Notes under the pieces: model-generated
Told to the model about the DNA's origin: nothing
The model's input: the letters and a program-made list of their open reading frames with translations, nothing else
The model's database searches: none
Position numbers and translations under genes: made by a program
Assembly (NCBI GenBank): GCA_015058295.1
Contig: SVCP01000002.1
Location: 1-64,000 of the forward strand
Length of the DNA stretch: 64,000 bases
Reading direction: 5' to 3'
Source: Anaerofustis stercorihominis
GTDB lineage: Bacteria > Bacillota > Clostridia > Eubacteriales > Anaerofustaceae
Shown: piece after piece, positions 1 through 8,662 of the stretch
Layout: every line of letters starts with the position of its first letter
Position numbering within the stretch: the stretch's first letter is position 1

Positions 1-1
1 T

Positions 2-2272
2 CCCTATCGTAAAAGTGCGCGTATCGTCGGGGACGTAATGGGTAAATACCACCCCCACGGAGACTCCTCCATTTATGACGCAATGGCAAGAATGGCGCAG
101 GATTTCTCATACCGTTATCCGCTTGTTGACGGTCAGGGAAACTTCGGCAGTATCGACGGAGACGGTGCCGCAGCAATGCGTTACACAGAAGCAAGAATGT
201 CCCGTCTTTCTGTTGAACTTCTCAGAGATATCGGAAAAGACACGGTTGATTTTACATCAAACTTCGATGAAAGTCTTAAAGAACCGAGCGTCCTTCCGTC
301 AAGATTCCCGAACCTTCTCGTAAACGGTTCATCGGGTATTGCCGTAGGTATGGCGACCAATATTCCGCCGCATAATCTCGGCGAAGTAATTGATGCGACA
401 ATAGCTCTTATAAAAGACGAAAACCTTTCGTCACGTGACCTTCTCAACTATGTAAAAGGTCCGGACTTCCCCACAGGCGGCATCATCATGGGTAAAAGCG
501 GACTTATTTCCGCATATACAACAGGCCGTGGCAGAGTAAAGGTAAGAGCGAAAACTCATATCGAGCAGGTTTCAAACACAAAACAGCGTATCGTCGTCAC
601 GGAAATCCCGTATATGGTCAACAAAGCGAAGCTTGTTGAAAAGATCGCAGATCTCGTAAAGGAAAAGAGAGTTGTGGGTATTTCCGATATCAACGATTAC
701 TCCGACCGCAACGGCATAAAGATCGTAATCGACCTGAAGAGAGACGCAAACGCAAATATTATCCTGAATCAGCTTTTCAAGTTCACACAGCTTCAGGATA
801 CATTCGGCATCATCATGCTTGCCCTTACGGACAACAACCAGCCGAAAGTCCTGAACTTAAAGGAAGTCCTCGAGCATTATATCGCACATCAGAAACAGGT
901 CATCGTCAGAAGAACAAAATATGACCTTGACAAAGCTCTCGCAAGAGCTCATATCCTGGAAGGATATATCATCGCTCTTGACAATATCGATGAAGTAATA
1001 AGAATCATCCGCTCATCATACAACGATGCGGAAGAAAGATTGATGGAAAGATTCAATCTTTCCGAAATACAGGCAAAAGCCATCGTCGATATGAGACTCG
1101 GAAGATTGCAGGGTCTTGAAAGAGAAAAGATCGAAAACGAATATAAGCAGCTGCAGGAACAGATCGCTTATTTCAGAGAAATCTTAAACAGCGACGAACT
1201 CGTCAAAAAGATCATCTGTGATGAGCTTACAGAGATCAAGGATAAATATTCCGACGAAAGAAGAACAGCTTTCGAAGCAGACGACGAAGATATCATCGAA
1301 GAAGATCTCATCGACAAGGAAGATGTTGTCGTAACGATAACCCATGTGGGATACGTCAAGAGAATCCCCGCAAACACATACCGTGCCCAGAGAAGAGGCG
1401 GAAAAGGAATCGCCGCCCATGCAACAAGGGACAACGACTTTGTGAAGCATCTGTTTATGACGAGCACACACGATTATCTCATGTTCTTCACAAACTCAGG
1501 CAAAGTATACCGCCTGAAAGCATACGAGATCCCCGAAGGCAGCAGAACAAGCAAAGGTACTGCAGTTGTGAATATCCTCGCCCTTGAGCCGGGAGAAAAG
1601 ATCAATGCGGTCATTCCCGTTACGGAATATAAAGATGATCAGTATCTTGTTATGGCAACAAAGAACGGCATCATTAAAAAGACATCCCTCACGGAATACA
1701 GTTCACCGAGAAAAACAGGCATCATCGGCATAAGTCTTGATGAAGGAGATGAACTCATCGACGTAATGCTTACAGACGGCAATCAGCAGATCATTCTCGG
1801 AACGGATCAGGGATATGCCATCAAGTTCCCGGAAAGCGATGTCCGTCCCACAGGCAGAGTCACAAGAGGTGTTGCGGCTATCAGGCTTACTGACGATGCA
1901 CAGGTAGTCGGTATGGGAATCGCGTCCGACGACCTTCAGCTTCTCAGCGTAACGGAAAACGGATACGGCAAGCTTACGAAATGTTCTCTGTATCCCATTC
2001 AGTCCCGTGCGGGAAAAGGCGTTCAGAACTACAAGATGACCAAAAAGACCGGAAAGGTCTGCGGCCTTGCTGTTCTTGACAAATCGCTTCACGATGTAAT
2101 GCTCATTTCCGTGGACGGAACGGTAATCCGTATGGAAGCCACAGGCATCTCCACAATGGGCAGAAGCACATCCGGCGTGAAACTTATGAGCCTTGAAGAA
2201 GATACGGCAATCGCCGCTATCGCAAAGATCCCTCACGATGACACACCTGAAGATGAAGAAACCGCAGAATAA
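2..2272 (+). CDS. gyrA: DNA gyrase subunit A, 5' end missing
   Basis: Gyrase A is the DNA-cleaving subunit of the type II topoisomerase that introduces negative supercoils. The reading frame is open from base 2, so the gene begins left of the window; the internal ATG at 38 is not the start, because the residues before it ([11 protein letters not shown]) are conserved gyrase sequence. The quinolone-resistance region reads [13 protein letters not shown] with Ser and Asp at the positions of E. coli S83 and D87. The catalytic tyrosine lies in [11 protein letters not shown]. The gyrase-specific GyrA box is present as QRRGGKG (about residue 455 of the visible part), which separates it from ParC, and a six-bladed C-terminal DNA-wrapping domain follows. 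The protein ends in an acidic tail. A terminator follows directly. gyrB is expected just upstream, outside the window. Confidence 0.97.
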   Translation, partial: PYRKSARIVGDVMGKYHPHGDSSIYDAMARMAQDFSYRYPLVDGQGNFGSIDGDGAAAMRYTEARMSRLSVELLRDIGKDTVDFTSNFDESLKEPSVLPSRFPNLLVNGSSGIAVGMATNIPPHNLGEVIDATIALIKDENLSSRDLLNYVKGPDFPTGGIIMGKSGLISAYTTGRGRVKVRAKTHIEQVSNTKQRIVVTEIPYMVNKAKLVEKIADLVKEKRVVGISDINDYSDRNGIKIVIDLKRDANANIILNQLFKFTQLQDTFGIIMLALTDNNQPKVLNLKEVLEHYIAHQKQVIVRRTKYDLDKALARAHILEGYIIALDNIDEVIRIIRSSYNDAEERLMERFNLSEIQAKAIVDMRLGRLQGLEREKIENEYKQLQEQIAYFREILNSDELVKKIICDELTEIKDKYSDERRTAFEADDEDIIEEDLIDKEDVVVTITHVGYVKRIPANTYRAQRRGGKGIAAHATRDNDFVKHLFMTSTHDYLMFFTNSGKVYRLKAYEIPEGSRTSKGTAVVNILALEPGEKINAVIPVTEYKDDQYLVMATKNGIIKKTSLTEYSSPRKTGIIGISLDEGDELIDVMLTDGNQQIILGTDQGYAIKFPESDVRPTGRVTRGVAAIRLTDDAQVVGMGIASDDLQLLSVTENGYGKLTKCSLYPIQSRAGKGVQNYKMTKKTGKVCGLAVLDKSLHDVMLISVDGTVIRMEATGISTMGRSTSGVKLMSLEEDTAIAAIAKIPHDDTPEDEETAE

Positions 2273-2288
2273 ATAATCTTAAAACACA

Positions 2289-2320
2289 CGGAGGAGTTTG
2301 AGGACTTCTCCGTTTTTTAT
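2289..2320 (+). terminator. Rho-independent terminator of gyrA
   Basis: An ACGGAGGA/TTCTCCGT hairpin is followed by a run of T about 20 bases after the gyrA stop codon. Confidence 0.8.
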
Positions 2321-2342
2321 GTGAAGATCTGTATGGGGATGC

Positions 2343-2434
2343 CCCGCCGCACCCCACGGGCACTCTGTGCCCGTGGGCAGTCCGTAAAGCCGGAGCTTTA
2401 CGGACGGGCAAAGCCGCCTTTGCCCTGCGGCGGG
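2343..2434. repeat. GC-rich cloverleaf repeat, element A
   Basis: A closing stem CCCGCCGCA (2343-2351) pairs with TGCGGCGGG (2426-2434). Inside it lie exactly three perfect hairpins: CCCACGGGCA 2353-2362 with 2368-2377, GTCCGTAAAGC 2380-2390 with 2395-2405, and GGGCAAAG 2406-2413 with 2418-2425. The third hairpin abuts the closing stem, as in the other copies at 35.4, 43.3 and 50.8 kb. Local GC is far above that of the surroundings. It sits after the gyrA terminator and before the promoter of the next gene. Confidence 0.85.
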
Positions 2435-2471
2435 CCCGCAGACAAAAATTATTTAAACTTGCGGTCAAAAC

Positions 2472-2500
2472 TTGCCTCGGAATTACAAATATGCTAAAAT
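2472..2500 (+). promoter_or_regulatory. Promoter of the YcxB-like gene
   Basis: TTGCCT at 2472-2477 and TAAAAT at 2495-2500 are separated by 17 bases. A GGAGG ribosome site and the ATG follow at a suitable distance. Confidence 0.6.
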
Positions 2501-2527
2501 GACACTATTCAACATCCGGAGGTTCAG

Positions 2528-3046
2528 ATGAAAAGACTCGAAGCAGATGTGGCACTCAGTTATGAAGGCTACAAGACATTTTGCAAATTCAATTCAATGA
2601 GAAATAAAAATTATAAATACGCAAATGCACGTATCTATGTGATTCTTGGCGCAATATTCGCAGTAACACTTTATATGATATTATCGGGAAAATACGGTGC
2701 GAATATCTGGATCATGATAGGTCTTTGCGGTATTTTCGGCGGATATTATTATAAGGCACTTGTTACAGCACCGAAAAAACAGTATGAAACGGTAAAACAG
2801 GCATATTCGGGGAAAAAATATATCATTACGGAAGAAGCTTTTGAAGTACATGAAGGTGAAAATGCCGATATCTTCAACTTCGATGAAATTTTAAAGATAT
2901 ATGAAATAGAAAAATACTTTTATGTATATATCACCAACGCCCTGTGTCTTGTTGTTGACAAAAGTCTCTTTACTGCAGGTACACCTGAAGATTTTGCGGA
3001 ACTTGCACAGGAGGCACTCGGCAGTTTCTTTATAAAACTGGAATAA
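2528..3046 (+). CDS. YcxB-like membrane protein of unknown function
   Basis: A 172-residue protein with two adjacent hydrophobic segments (about residues 37-55 and 60-80) between a short N-terminal cytoplasmic part and a soluble C-terminal half. The C-terminal half (KKYIITEEAFEVHEGENADIF) has the feel of YcxB-like proteins, where a small PH-like beta domain follows two membrane helices. Their function is not known. The start is set by CCGGAGG six bases upstream of the ATG. It has its own promoter and a perfect 14-bp terminator, so it is monocistronic and not linked to gyrA or the array downstream. The family call rests on overall layout rather than on a catalytic motif. Confidence 0.6.
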   Translation: MKRLEADVALSYEGYKTFCKFNSMRNKNYKYANARIYVILGAIFAVTLYMILSGKYGANIWIMIGLCGIFGGYYYKALVTAPKKQYETVKQAYSGKKYIITEEAFEVHEGENADIFNFDEILKIYEIEKYFYVYITNALCLVVDKSLFTAGTPEDFAELAQEALGSFFIKLE

Positions 3047-3061
3047 AATGCATTTTCACAC

Positions 3062-3094
3062 AAGGCTGTCAAAATATTTTGACAGCCTTTTTAT
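3062..3094 (+). terminator. Terminator after the YcxB-like gene
   Basis: A perfect palindrome, AAGGCTGTCAAAAT paired with ATTTTGACAGCCTT, ends in a T-run. Confidence 0.85.
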
Positions 3095-3307
3095 ATTTAT
3101 GTATTTACAACTTCAGGCTGTACAACAAATACAGATTTTTTATTATATATGAACGTTAACTATGCCGACAAAGTGTCGTAATCCGTTTATTAAAATACAG
3201 CGATATTATTATTCTAAATTTTCAAAATTTATGATATTATATGTGTAACGACTGAAAAGTCAGGATCTTCCGATCCGCTAAAACATTATAAATAAGGAGA
3301 AAAAATA

Positions 3308-4378
3308 ATGCAGAGAATTCCATTCTATGAATGCGAAGTTAAAGTTTCAGCACTTGACGGTGTTCTCGATATCGCAACACCGGTTACACCGAAAGAAAAC
3401 TTCAAAGCCCTCTTCGAAGGCAAAAACCCCCTTTGGTTCCCGATGACATATGACAACAAAGGTATCACACCGAGAATCGAAGCTGACAACAGAGCACGTG
3501 CTTTCATCACTGACGGTGAAACTCCTGTTCCGAAAGAAGAACAGGGCGGACCGGACATGTTCGGCGTTGAATGGGTATACGTACCTGTAGCTGGCGGTTC
3601 AATGGTTAAACCGGGTAAACCGATGCTCGAAGATGCTTGCGACTGGAAAGAAGTTATCAAATTCCCGAACGTAAACGAATGGGACTGGGAAGCTTCTGCT
3701 GCAGCTAACAAAGAATTCGTTAAAACAGACAAGATCCTCACATGGACATTCCTTAACGGTACAATGTATGAAAGACTTATCTCTTTCATGGACTTCGAAG
3801 GCGCTGCTATGGCTCTTATCGACGAAGATCAGAAAGAAGCTGTTAAAGAACTCATGAACGAAATCCTTGAAAAAGTTTACTTCCCGTACCTCGAAAATAT
3901 CGCTAAGTACTTCCCGGAAGTTGACATGATTTCTCTCCACGATGACTGGGGTGCACAGAGAGCTCCGTTCTTCTCACTCGCTACAGCAAGAGAAATGTTC
4001 GTTCCGATCCTCAAAAAATTCGCTGCTAAATGTAAAGAACTCGGATTCATCTTCCAGCTCCACAGCTGTGGTGCTAACGAACTCCTCGTTCCGGCATACA
4101 TCGAAGGCGACGTTCAGATGTGGAATGGTATGGCTGTTATCAATGACAAGCTCAAATACTACAACACATGGGGACAGGATTTCGTATTCGGCGTAGATCC
4201 TCCGTCAATCGCTTCTGATCCGAACGCTGATCCGGAAGACCTCGAAATCGCTGCTAAAGATTTCTGCGAAACATACATCAGAGACGGCAAAGTTCACGCA
4301 GTTGCAAGCGTTATGAGAGCTAACCCGTACTTCATCGAATGTGTTTACAAGATTTCAAGACAGATGCTCAACGCATAA
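3308..4378 (+). CDS. URO-D/methyltransferase-fold protein, copy 1 of 5
   Basis: A 356-residue member of the uroporphyrinogen decarboxylase superfamily, which also contains the zinc methyltransferases MtaA, MtbA and CmuA and acetogen O-demethylases. Visible motifs are GKNPLWFPM near residue 38, PVAGGSMV near 93, HDDWGAQRAPFFS near 211 and LHSCGANE near 251. The His-x-Cys of the last motif matches two of the three zinc ligands in MtaA-type enzymes, and a conserved Cys near 320 (DFCETYIRDG here) could be the third. It lacks the RQAGRYLPE motif of true heme-pathway HemE. AAGGAG lies seven bases before the ATG. Codon use is very restricted (TTC, AAA, GGC/GGT, CTC), as in highly expressed genes. 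It has its own leader and terminator. No corrinoid protein or reactivase gene is nearby, so the substrate is unknown. Confidence 0.8.
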   Translation: MQRIPFYECEVKVSALDGVLDIATPVTPKENFKALFEGKNPLWFPMTYDNKGITPRIEADNRARAFITDGETPVPKEEQGGPDMFGVEWVYVPVAGGSMVKPGKPMLEDACDWKEVIKFPNVNEWDWEASAAANKEFVKTDKILTWTFLNGTMYERLISFMDFEGAAMALIDEDQKEAVKELMNEILEKVYFPYLENIAKYFPEVDMISLHDDWGAQRAPFFSLATAREMFVPILKKFAAKCKELGFIFQLHSCGANELLVPAYIEGDVQMWNGMAVINDKLKYYNTWGQDFVFGVDPPSIASDPNADPEDLEIAAKDFCETYIRDGKVHAVASVMRANPYFIECVYKISRQMLNA

Positions 4379-4410
4379 TCTTAAATCTATACAGCATACA
4401 TAAGATTTTC

Positions 4411-4441
4411 AGACCCGACTCATTGAGTCGGGTCTTTTTTG
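4411..4441 (+). terminator. Terminator of array copy 1
   Basis: AGACCCGACT and AGTCGGGTCT flank a five-base loop and are followed by six T. The same stem follows copy 2. Confidence 0.92.
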
Positions 4442-4559
4442 CACTATTTTTTGGATAAAAAACAATGACACAACATATTGGCGCTTTACGATATATGCAC
4501 ACTGCAAATTGCTGTGCACTTTATTTTTTTTCACTGCATTATAACAATTTAATTATTTT

Positions 4560-4581
4560 TGAAATTGTGTTATTATAATAC
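4560..4581 (+). promoter_or_regulatory. Conserved promoter block upstream of copy 2
   Basis: A T-rich tract runs into GAAATTGTGTTATTATAAT. Nearly the same block (GAAATGTGTTATCATAAT near 5904 and GAAATATGTTATTATGAAT near 7245) precedes copies 3 and 4. The -10 is clear, but no good -35 lies 17 bases upstream, so an activator or another sigma factor is possible. Confidence 0.5.
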
Positions 4582-4649
4582 TATCAAATTACATATATAC
4601 ACAAAATTCATTATGTATATGTATGAAAAACAATTAAAAGGAGAAAAAT

Positions 4650-5720
4650 ATGGAAAGAATTAAATTCGATCCCGCTGAAATTAAAGTATCAGCACTTGAC
4701 GGCGAACTCCAGATCGCTACACCTGTCACACCGAGAGAAAACTTCATCGCAGTTATCGAAGGCAAAAATCCCCTCTGGTTCCCGATGTCCCTGGAATCAA
4801 AGAGCTTTACACCGAGAATCGATCCGGACAACATCTCACGCGCATTCGTATTTGATGGAGACACACCCTATGACAAGGCTAACTATGGCGGACCGGATAT
4901 GTTCGGTATTGAGTGGGTATTCGTTCCTGTAGCAGGTGGATCAATGGTTAAACCGGGCGCTCCGGCACTTGAAGATGCAAATGACTGGAAAGAAGTTATC
5001 AAATTCCCAAACGTAAATGAGTGGGACTGGGAAGGCGCTGCTGAAGCAAACAAGGAATACCTCACATCAAACGGTATCAAGACATTGACATTCCTCAACG
5101 GCACTATGTACGAAAGACTTATCTCTTTCATGGACTTCGAAGGCGCTGCTATGGCTATCATCGACGAAGAACAGAAGGATGCTGTTAAAGAACTTATGAA
5201 CGAAATTCTTGAAAAAGTTTACTTCCCGTACCTTGAAAATGTCAAGAAATACTTCCCGCAGATTGACATGATTTCTCTGCATGATGACTGGGGTGCACAG
5301 AGAGCTCCGTTCTTCTCACTCGCTACAGCAAGAGAAATGTTCGTTCCGATCCTTCAGAAATTTGCTGCTAAATGTAAAGAACTCGGATTCATCTTCCAGC
5401 TCCACAGCTGCGGCGCTAACGAACTCCTCGTTCCGGCATACATGGAAGGTGGCGTTCAGTATTGGTCAGGTATGGCTGTTATCAACGACAAGAGAAAATA
5501 CTATGACACATGGGGACAGGATTTCGTATTCGGCGTAGATCCACCGGCAATCGCAAACGATATGAATGCTGCAAAAGAAGATCTCGAAGCAGCTGCAAAA
5601 GAATTCTGCGAATTCTTCATCCGTGACGGCAAAGTTCACGCAATTGCAAGCATCGGAAGATCAAATCCGTACTTCAAGGAATGTGTTTACAAGATTTCAA
5701 GACAGATGCTCAACGCATAG
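4650..5720 (+). CDS. URO-D/methyltransferase-fold protein, copy 2 of 5
   Basis: A 356-residue paralogue, closely similar to copies 1 and 3 along its whole length. Key positions are GKNPLWFPM 38-46, PVAGGSMV 93-100, NGTMYERLISFMDFEG 150-165, HDDWGAQR 211-218, HSCG 252-255, Cys320 and Cys345. The HxC pair plus Cys320 fits a zinc site that would activate a thiol such as coenzyme M or a methyl acceptor in MtaA-type relatives; this is inference. AAAGGAG precedes the ATG. The gene is monocistronic, and its terminator stem is identical in sequence to that of copy 1, which suggests that the whole transcription unit was duplicated. The stretch 4442-4649 is AT-rich and holds a promoter block shared with copies 3 and 4. 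Confidence 0.8.
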   Translation: MERIKFDPAEIKVSALDGELQIATPVTPRENFIAVIEGKNPLWFPMSLESKSFTPRIDPDNISRAFVFDGDTPYDKANYGGPDMFGIEWVFVPVAGGSMVKPGAPALEDANDWKEVIKFPNVNEWDWEGAAEANKEYLTSNGIKTLTFLNGTMYERLISFMDFEGAAMAIIDEEQKDAVKELMNEILEKVYFPYLENVKKYFPQIDMISLHDDWGAQRAPFFSLATAREMFVPILQKFAAKCKELGFIFQLHSCGANELLVPAYMEGGVQYWSGMAVINDKRKYYDTWGQDFVFGVDPPAIANDMNAAKEDLEAAAKEFCEFFIRDGKVHAIASIGRSNPYFKECVYKISRQMLNA

Positions 5721-5752
5721 TTTTTAATCTGCACAGCATACATAAAATTTTC

Positions 5753-5780
5753 AGACCCGACTCATTGAGTCGGGTCTTTT
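5753..5780 (+). terminator. Terminator of array copy 2
   Basis: AGACCCGACT/AGTCGGGTCT hairpin followed by TTTTCC. The stem is identical to the copy 1 terminator. Confidence 0.88.
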
Positions 5781-5998
5781 CCGCATTTTTACAATAAAAA
5801 GGAGTTTACACACTACACTTTGCAGGATTCAAGCATTCAAACCATACATATTGAAGCATCTTTATGCCTTTTACGCTACAATGTAATAATTTATTTATTT
5901 TCTGAAATGTGTTATCATAATACCAATCTGACGGCCGTATATACATTATTTATTATGCATATACCCGTAACAATAATTATAAATTAAAGGAGAAAAAA

Positions 5999-7075
5999 AT
6001 GGAAAGAATTAAATTCGATCCCGCTGAAATTCAGGTATCAGCACTTGACGGCGAACTTAAAATCGCTACACCTATCGCACCGAAAGACAACTGGAAAGCA
6101 GTTATCGAAGGCAAAAACCCGCTTTGGTTCCCGATGGCTCTTGAATCAAAAAGCTTCACACCGAGACTTGAACCGGACAACAAATCACGTGCTTTCATCA
6201 ACGACGGTCAGCTTCCTGTAGTTCCGAAAGAAGAACAGGGCGGCCCGGACATGTTCGGTGTTGAATGGGTATACGTACCGGTAGCTGGTGGTTCAATGGT
6301 ACAGCCGGGTGCTCCGATGCTCGAAGATGCTTGCGACTGGAAAGAAGTTATCAAATTCCCGAACATCAACGATTGGGACTGGGAAACATGCGCAGCTGAA
6401 AACAGAGAACACCTCAAAGCTGAAGGTATCAAAACATGGACATTCCTCAACGGTTCTATGTATGAAAGACTTATCTCTTTCATGGACTTCGAAGGCGCTG
6501 CTATGGCTCTTATCGACGAAGATCAGAAAGAAGCTGTTATTGAACTTCTCAACAAGATCGCTGACGACGTTTACATGCCGTACATCGAAAACATTCAGAA
6601 ATACTTCGGTGACCTCATCGACGTAATCTGCCTCCACGATGACTGGGGTGCACAGAGAGCTCCGTTCTTCTCACTCGCTACAGCAAGAGAAATCTTCGTT
6701 CCGATCCTCCAGAAATTCCGTAAAAAATGCAACGAATGTGGATTCGTATTCGAACTTCACAGCTGCGGTGCAAACGAAATGCTCGTTCCGGCATACATCG
6801 AAGGTGGCGTACAGCACTGGAAAGGTATGGCTGGTATCAACGATAAGAGAAAATACTATGACACATGGGGTCAGGAATTCGTATTCGGCGTAGACGCTCC
6901 GGCAATCGCTTCTGACATGAACGCTCCGAAAGAAGAACTCGAAGCAGCTGCTAAAGAATTCTGCGAATTCTTCATCAGAGATGGTAAAGTTCACGCTATC
7001 GCTAACATCGCAAGAACAAACCCGTACTTCAAAGAATGCGTTTACAAGATCTCAAGACAGATGCTCAACGCATAA
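5999..7075 (+). CDS. URO-D/methyltransferase-fold protein, copy 3 of 5
   Basis: A 358-residue paralogue. The first ten residues are identical to those of copy 2, and the motifs GKNPLWFPM, PVAGGSMV, HDDWGAQRAPFFS and LHSCGANE are all kept, together with the Cys in KEFCEFFIRDG and the C-terminal VYKISRQMLNA. Small insertions near residue 75 (VVPKEEQ) and near 205 (GDLIDVICLHDD) account for the extra length. AAAGGAG lies before the ATG. Codon bias is as strong as in copy 1. It is monocistronic with its own terminator. As in the other copies, a methyltransferase-like role is inferred from the fold and the HxC motif only. Confidence 0.8.
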   Translation: MERIKFDPAEIQVSALDGELKIATPIAPKDNWKAVIEGKNPLWFPMALESKSFTPRLEPDNKSRAFINDGQLPVVPKEEQGGPDMFGVEWVYVPVAGGSMVQPGAPMLEDACDWKEVIKFPNINDWDWETCAAENREHLKAEGIKTWTFLNGSMYERLISFMDFEGAAMALIDEDQKEAVIELLNKIADDVYMPYIENIQKYFGDLIDVICLHDDWGAQRAPFFSLATAREIFVPILQKFRKKCNECGFVFELHSCGANEMLVPAYIEGGVQHWKGMAGINDKRKYYDTWGQEFVFGVDAPAIASDMNAPKEELEAAAKEFCEFFIRDGKVHAIANIARTNPYFKECVYKISRQMLNA

Positions 7076-7108
7076 TCTCAGATCTGCATAGTAGTACATA
7101 AAAAACTT

Positions 7109-7137
7109 AACCCGGTTCACTGAACCGGGTTTTTTTG
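7109..7137 (+). terminator. Terminator of array copy 3
   Basis: AACCCGGTTC/GAACCGGGTT hairpin with a seven-T tail. Confidence 0.9.
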
Positions 7138-7346
7138 TTGTGTTCATCAGACAAATTGTCGACAATAGCAATAAATGCAATAAAACTCTTCATCTGTATC
7201 AATATTTTTTTGTAAATATGATATTTTATCTTGATTGTTATTTAAGAAATATGTTATTATGAATATGCTTATCAATAGTTTGCGCTTATTTAAATACGGC
7301 AATATTTTCAGCGCAGTTTGATAAAAAAATAAAAGGAGAATACATA

Positions 7347-8417
7347 ATGCAAAGAGTAAAATTCGATCCTGCAGAAATCAAAGTATCTGCACTTGACGGC
7401 ACACTTGAACTGGCTACGCCAATCACACCGAGAGAAAACTTCAGATCCATCTTCGAAGGCAAAAATCCTTTATGGTTCCCGATGATGTATGACAACAAAG
7501 GCATTTCCCCGCGATTCGACCCGGAAAACTTCCACCGTGCTCTCGTTGCAGACGGACTCCCACCCATCAACAGAGATGAATGCGGAGGAAAAGACTTATT
7601 CGGTATCGAATGGGTATATGTTCCCGTAGCAGGCGGCTCTATGGTAGCGCCGGGCAAACCGCTTATGGAAGATGCAAATGACTGGAAAGAACTCATCAAA
7701 TTCCCGGATATCAATGAACTCCCGTGGGAAGAAGGATCCGAAATAAACAAAGAATATCTCAACACAGACAAATTCGTTACATGGACACTTTATAACGGAA
7801 CAATGTTCGAAAGACTTATCACTTTCATGGACTTCGAAGGTGCTGCGCTGGCTATCATTGATGATGAACAGAAAGATGCCGTTAAAGAACTCATGAATGA
7901 GATCCTCGAAAGAGTATACTTCCCGTATCTCGAAAACATCAAAAAATACTTCCCGCAGGTTGACATGATCTGTATCCATGACGACTGGGGTTCACAGAGA
8001 GCACCGTTCTTCTCACTCGCTACAGCAAGAGAAATGTTCGTTCCCGTGCTCAAGAAACTTGCTGCAAAATGCAAAGAGCTCGGATTCCTCTTCCAGCTTC
8101 ACAGCTGTGGTGCCAATGAACTCCTCGTTCCCGCATACATCGAAGGTGATGTACAGATGTGGAGAGGTATGGCGAAAATCAACGACAAGAGAAAATACTA
8201 CGACATCTGGGGACAGGAATTTGTATTCGGCGTAGACGCTCCGGACATCGCAAATGACAAAAACGCATCAAAAGAAGAACTTGAAGAAGCTGCTAAAGAA
8301 TTCTGCGAATTCTTTATCCGTGACGGCAAAACACACGCTGTTGCAAACATCGGTACAGCAAACCCGTACTTCATCGAATGTGTTTACAAATTCTCAAGAG
8401 AAATGCTTAATGCTTAA
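7347..8417 (+). CDS. URO-D/methyltransferase-fold protein, copy 4 of 5
   Basis: A 356-residue paralogue starting MQRVKFDPAEIKVSALDG. It keeps GKNPLWFPM, PVAGGSMV, HDDWGSQRAPFFS, LHSCGANE and KEFCEFFIRDG, but it is more diverged from copies 1-3 between residues 60 and 150 (for example NRDECGGKDLFGIEW and ELPWEEGSE), which is where substrate-facing loops may lie. Codon bias is somewhat weaker than in copies 1 and 3. AAAGGAG lies eight bases before the ATG. The upstream region 7138-7346 is AT-rich and contains a version of the promoter block of copies 2 and 3. A perfect 12-bp terminator follows, so the gene is monocistronic. Confidence 0.8.
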   Translation: MQRVKFDPAEIKVSALDGTLELATPITPRENFRSIFEGKNPLWFPMMYDNKGISPRFDPENFHRALVADGLPPINRDECGGKDLFGIEWVYVPVAGGSMVAPGKPLMEDANDWKELIKFPDINELPWEEGSEINKEYLNTDKFVTWTLYNGTMFERLITFMDFEGAALAIIDDEQKDAVKELMNEILERVYFPYLENIKKYFPQVDMICIHDDWGSQRAPFFSLATAREMFVPVLKKLAAKCKELGFLFQLHSCGANELLVPAYIEGDVQMWRGMAKINDKRKYYDIWGQEFVFGVDAPDIANDKNASKEELEEAAKEFCEFFIRDGKTHAVANIGTANPYFIECVYKFSREMLNA

Positions 8418-8448
8418 TAAGTACATAAAATTAAATCAATAAATATTT

Positions 8449-8477
8449 CAACGCTCCCATATGGGAGCGTTGTTTTA
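8449..8477 (+). terminator. Terminator of array copy 4
   Basis: A perfect palindrome CAACGCTCCCAT/ATGGGAGCGTTG followed by TTTT. Confidence 0.88.
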
Positions 8478-8556
8478 TGCGTTTCAGATTAATTATTTTA
8501 ATAAATAGCAGACAATATGAACAATATAAGTTATATTATTCATACAATATGCATAT

Positions 8557-8584
8557 TTGAAATAAATCATATTTGTGGTATATT
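8557..8584 (+). promoter_or_regulatory. Promoter of array copy 5
   Basis: TTGAAA at 8557-8562 and TATATT at 8579-8584, spaced 16 bases. It differs from the block that precedes copies 2-4. Confidence 0.5.
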
Positions 8585-8662
8585 TTTAAAGGTTATCTTT
8601 GTACAGAGAAATTCAAAATGTAACAAAGACAAAATACATAATTTTAAGGAGACTCACTAATA

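Noticed and set aside
4442-4649. A riboswitch in the leaders of the URO-D-fold array
   Set aside because: The leaders are AT-rich and diverged between copies, and I could not draw a shared aptamer; a cobalamin riboswitch would be expected for corrinoid genes, but no B12-box was seen.
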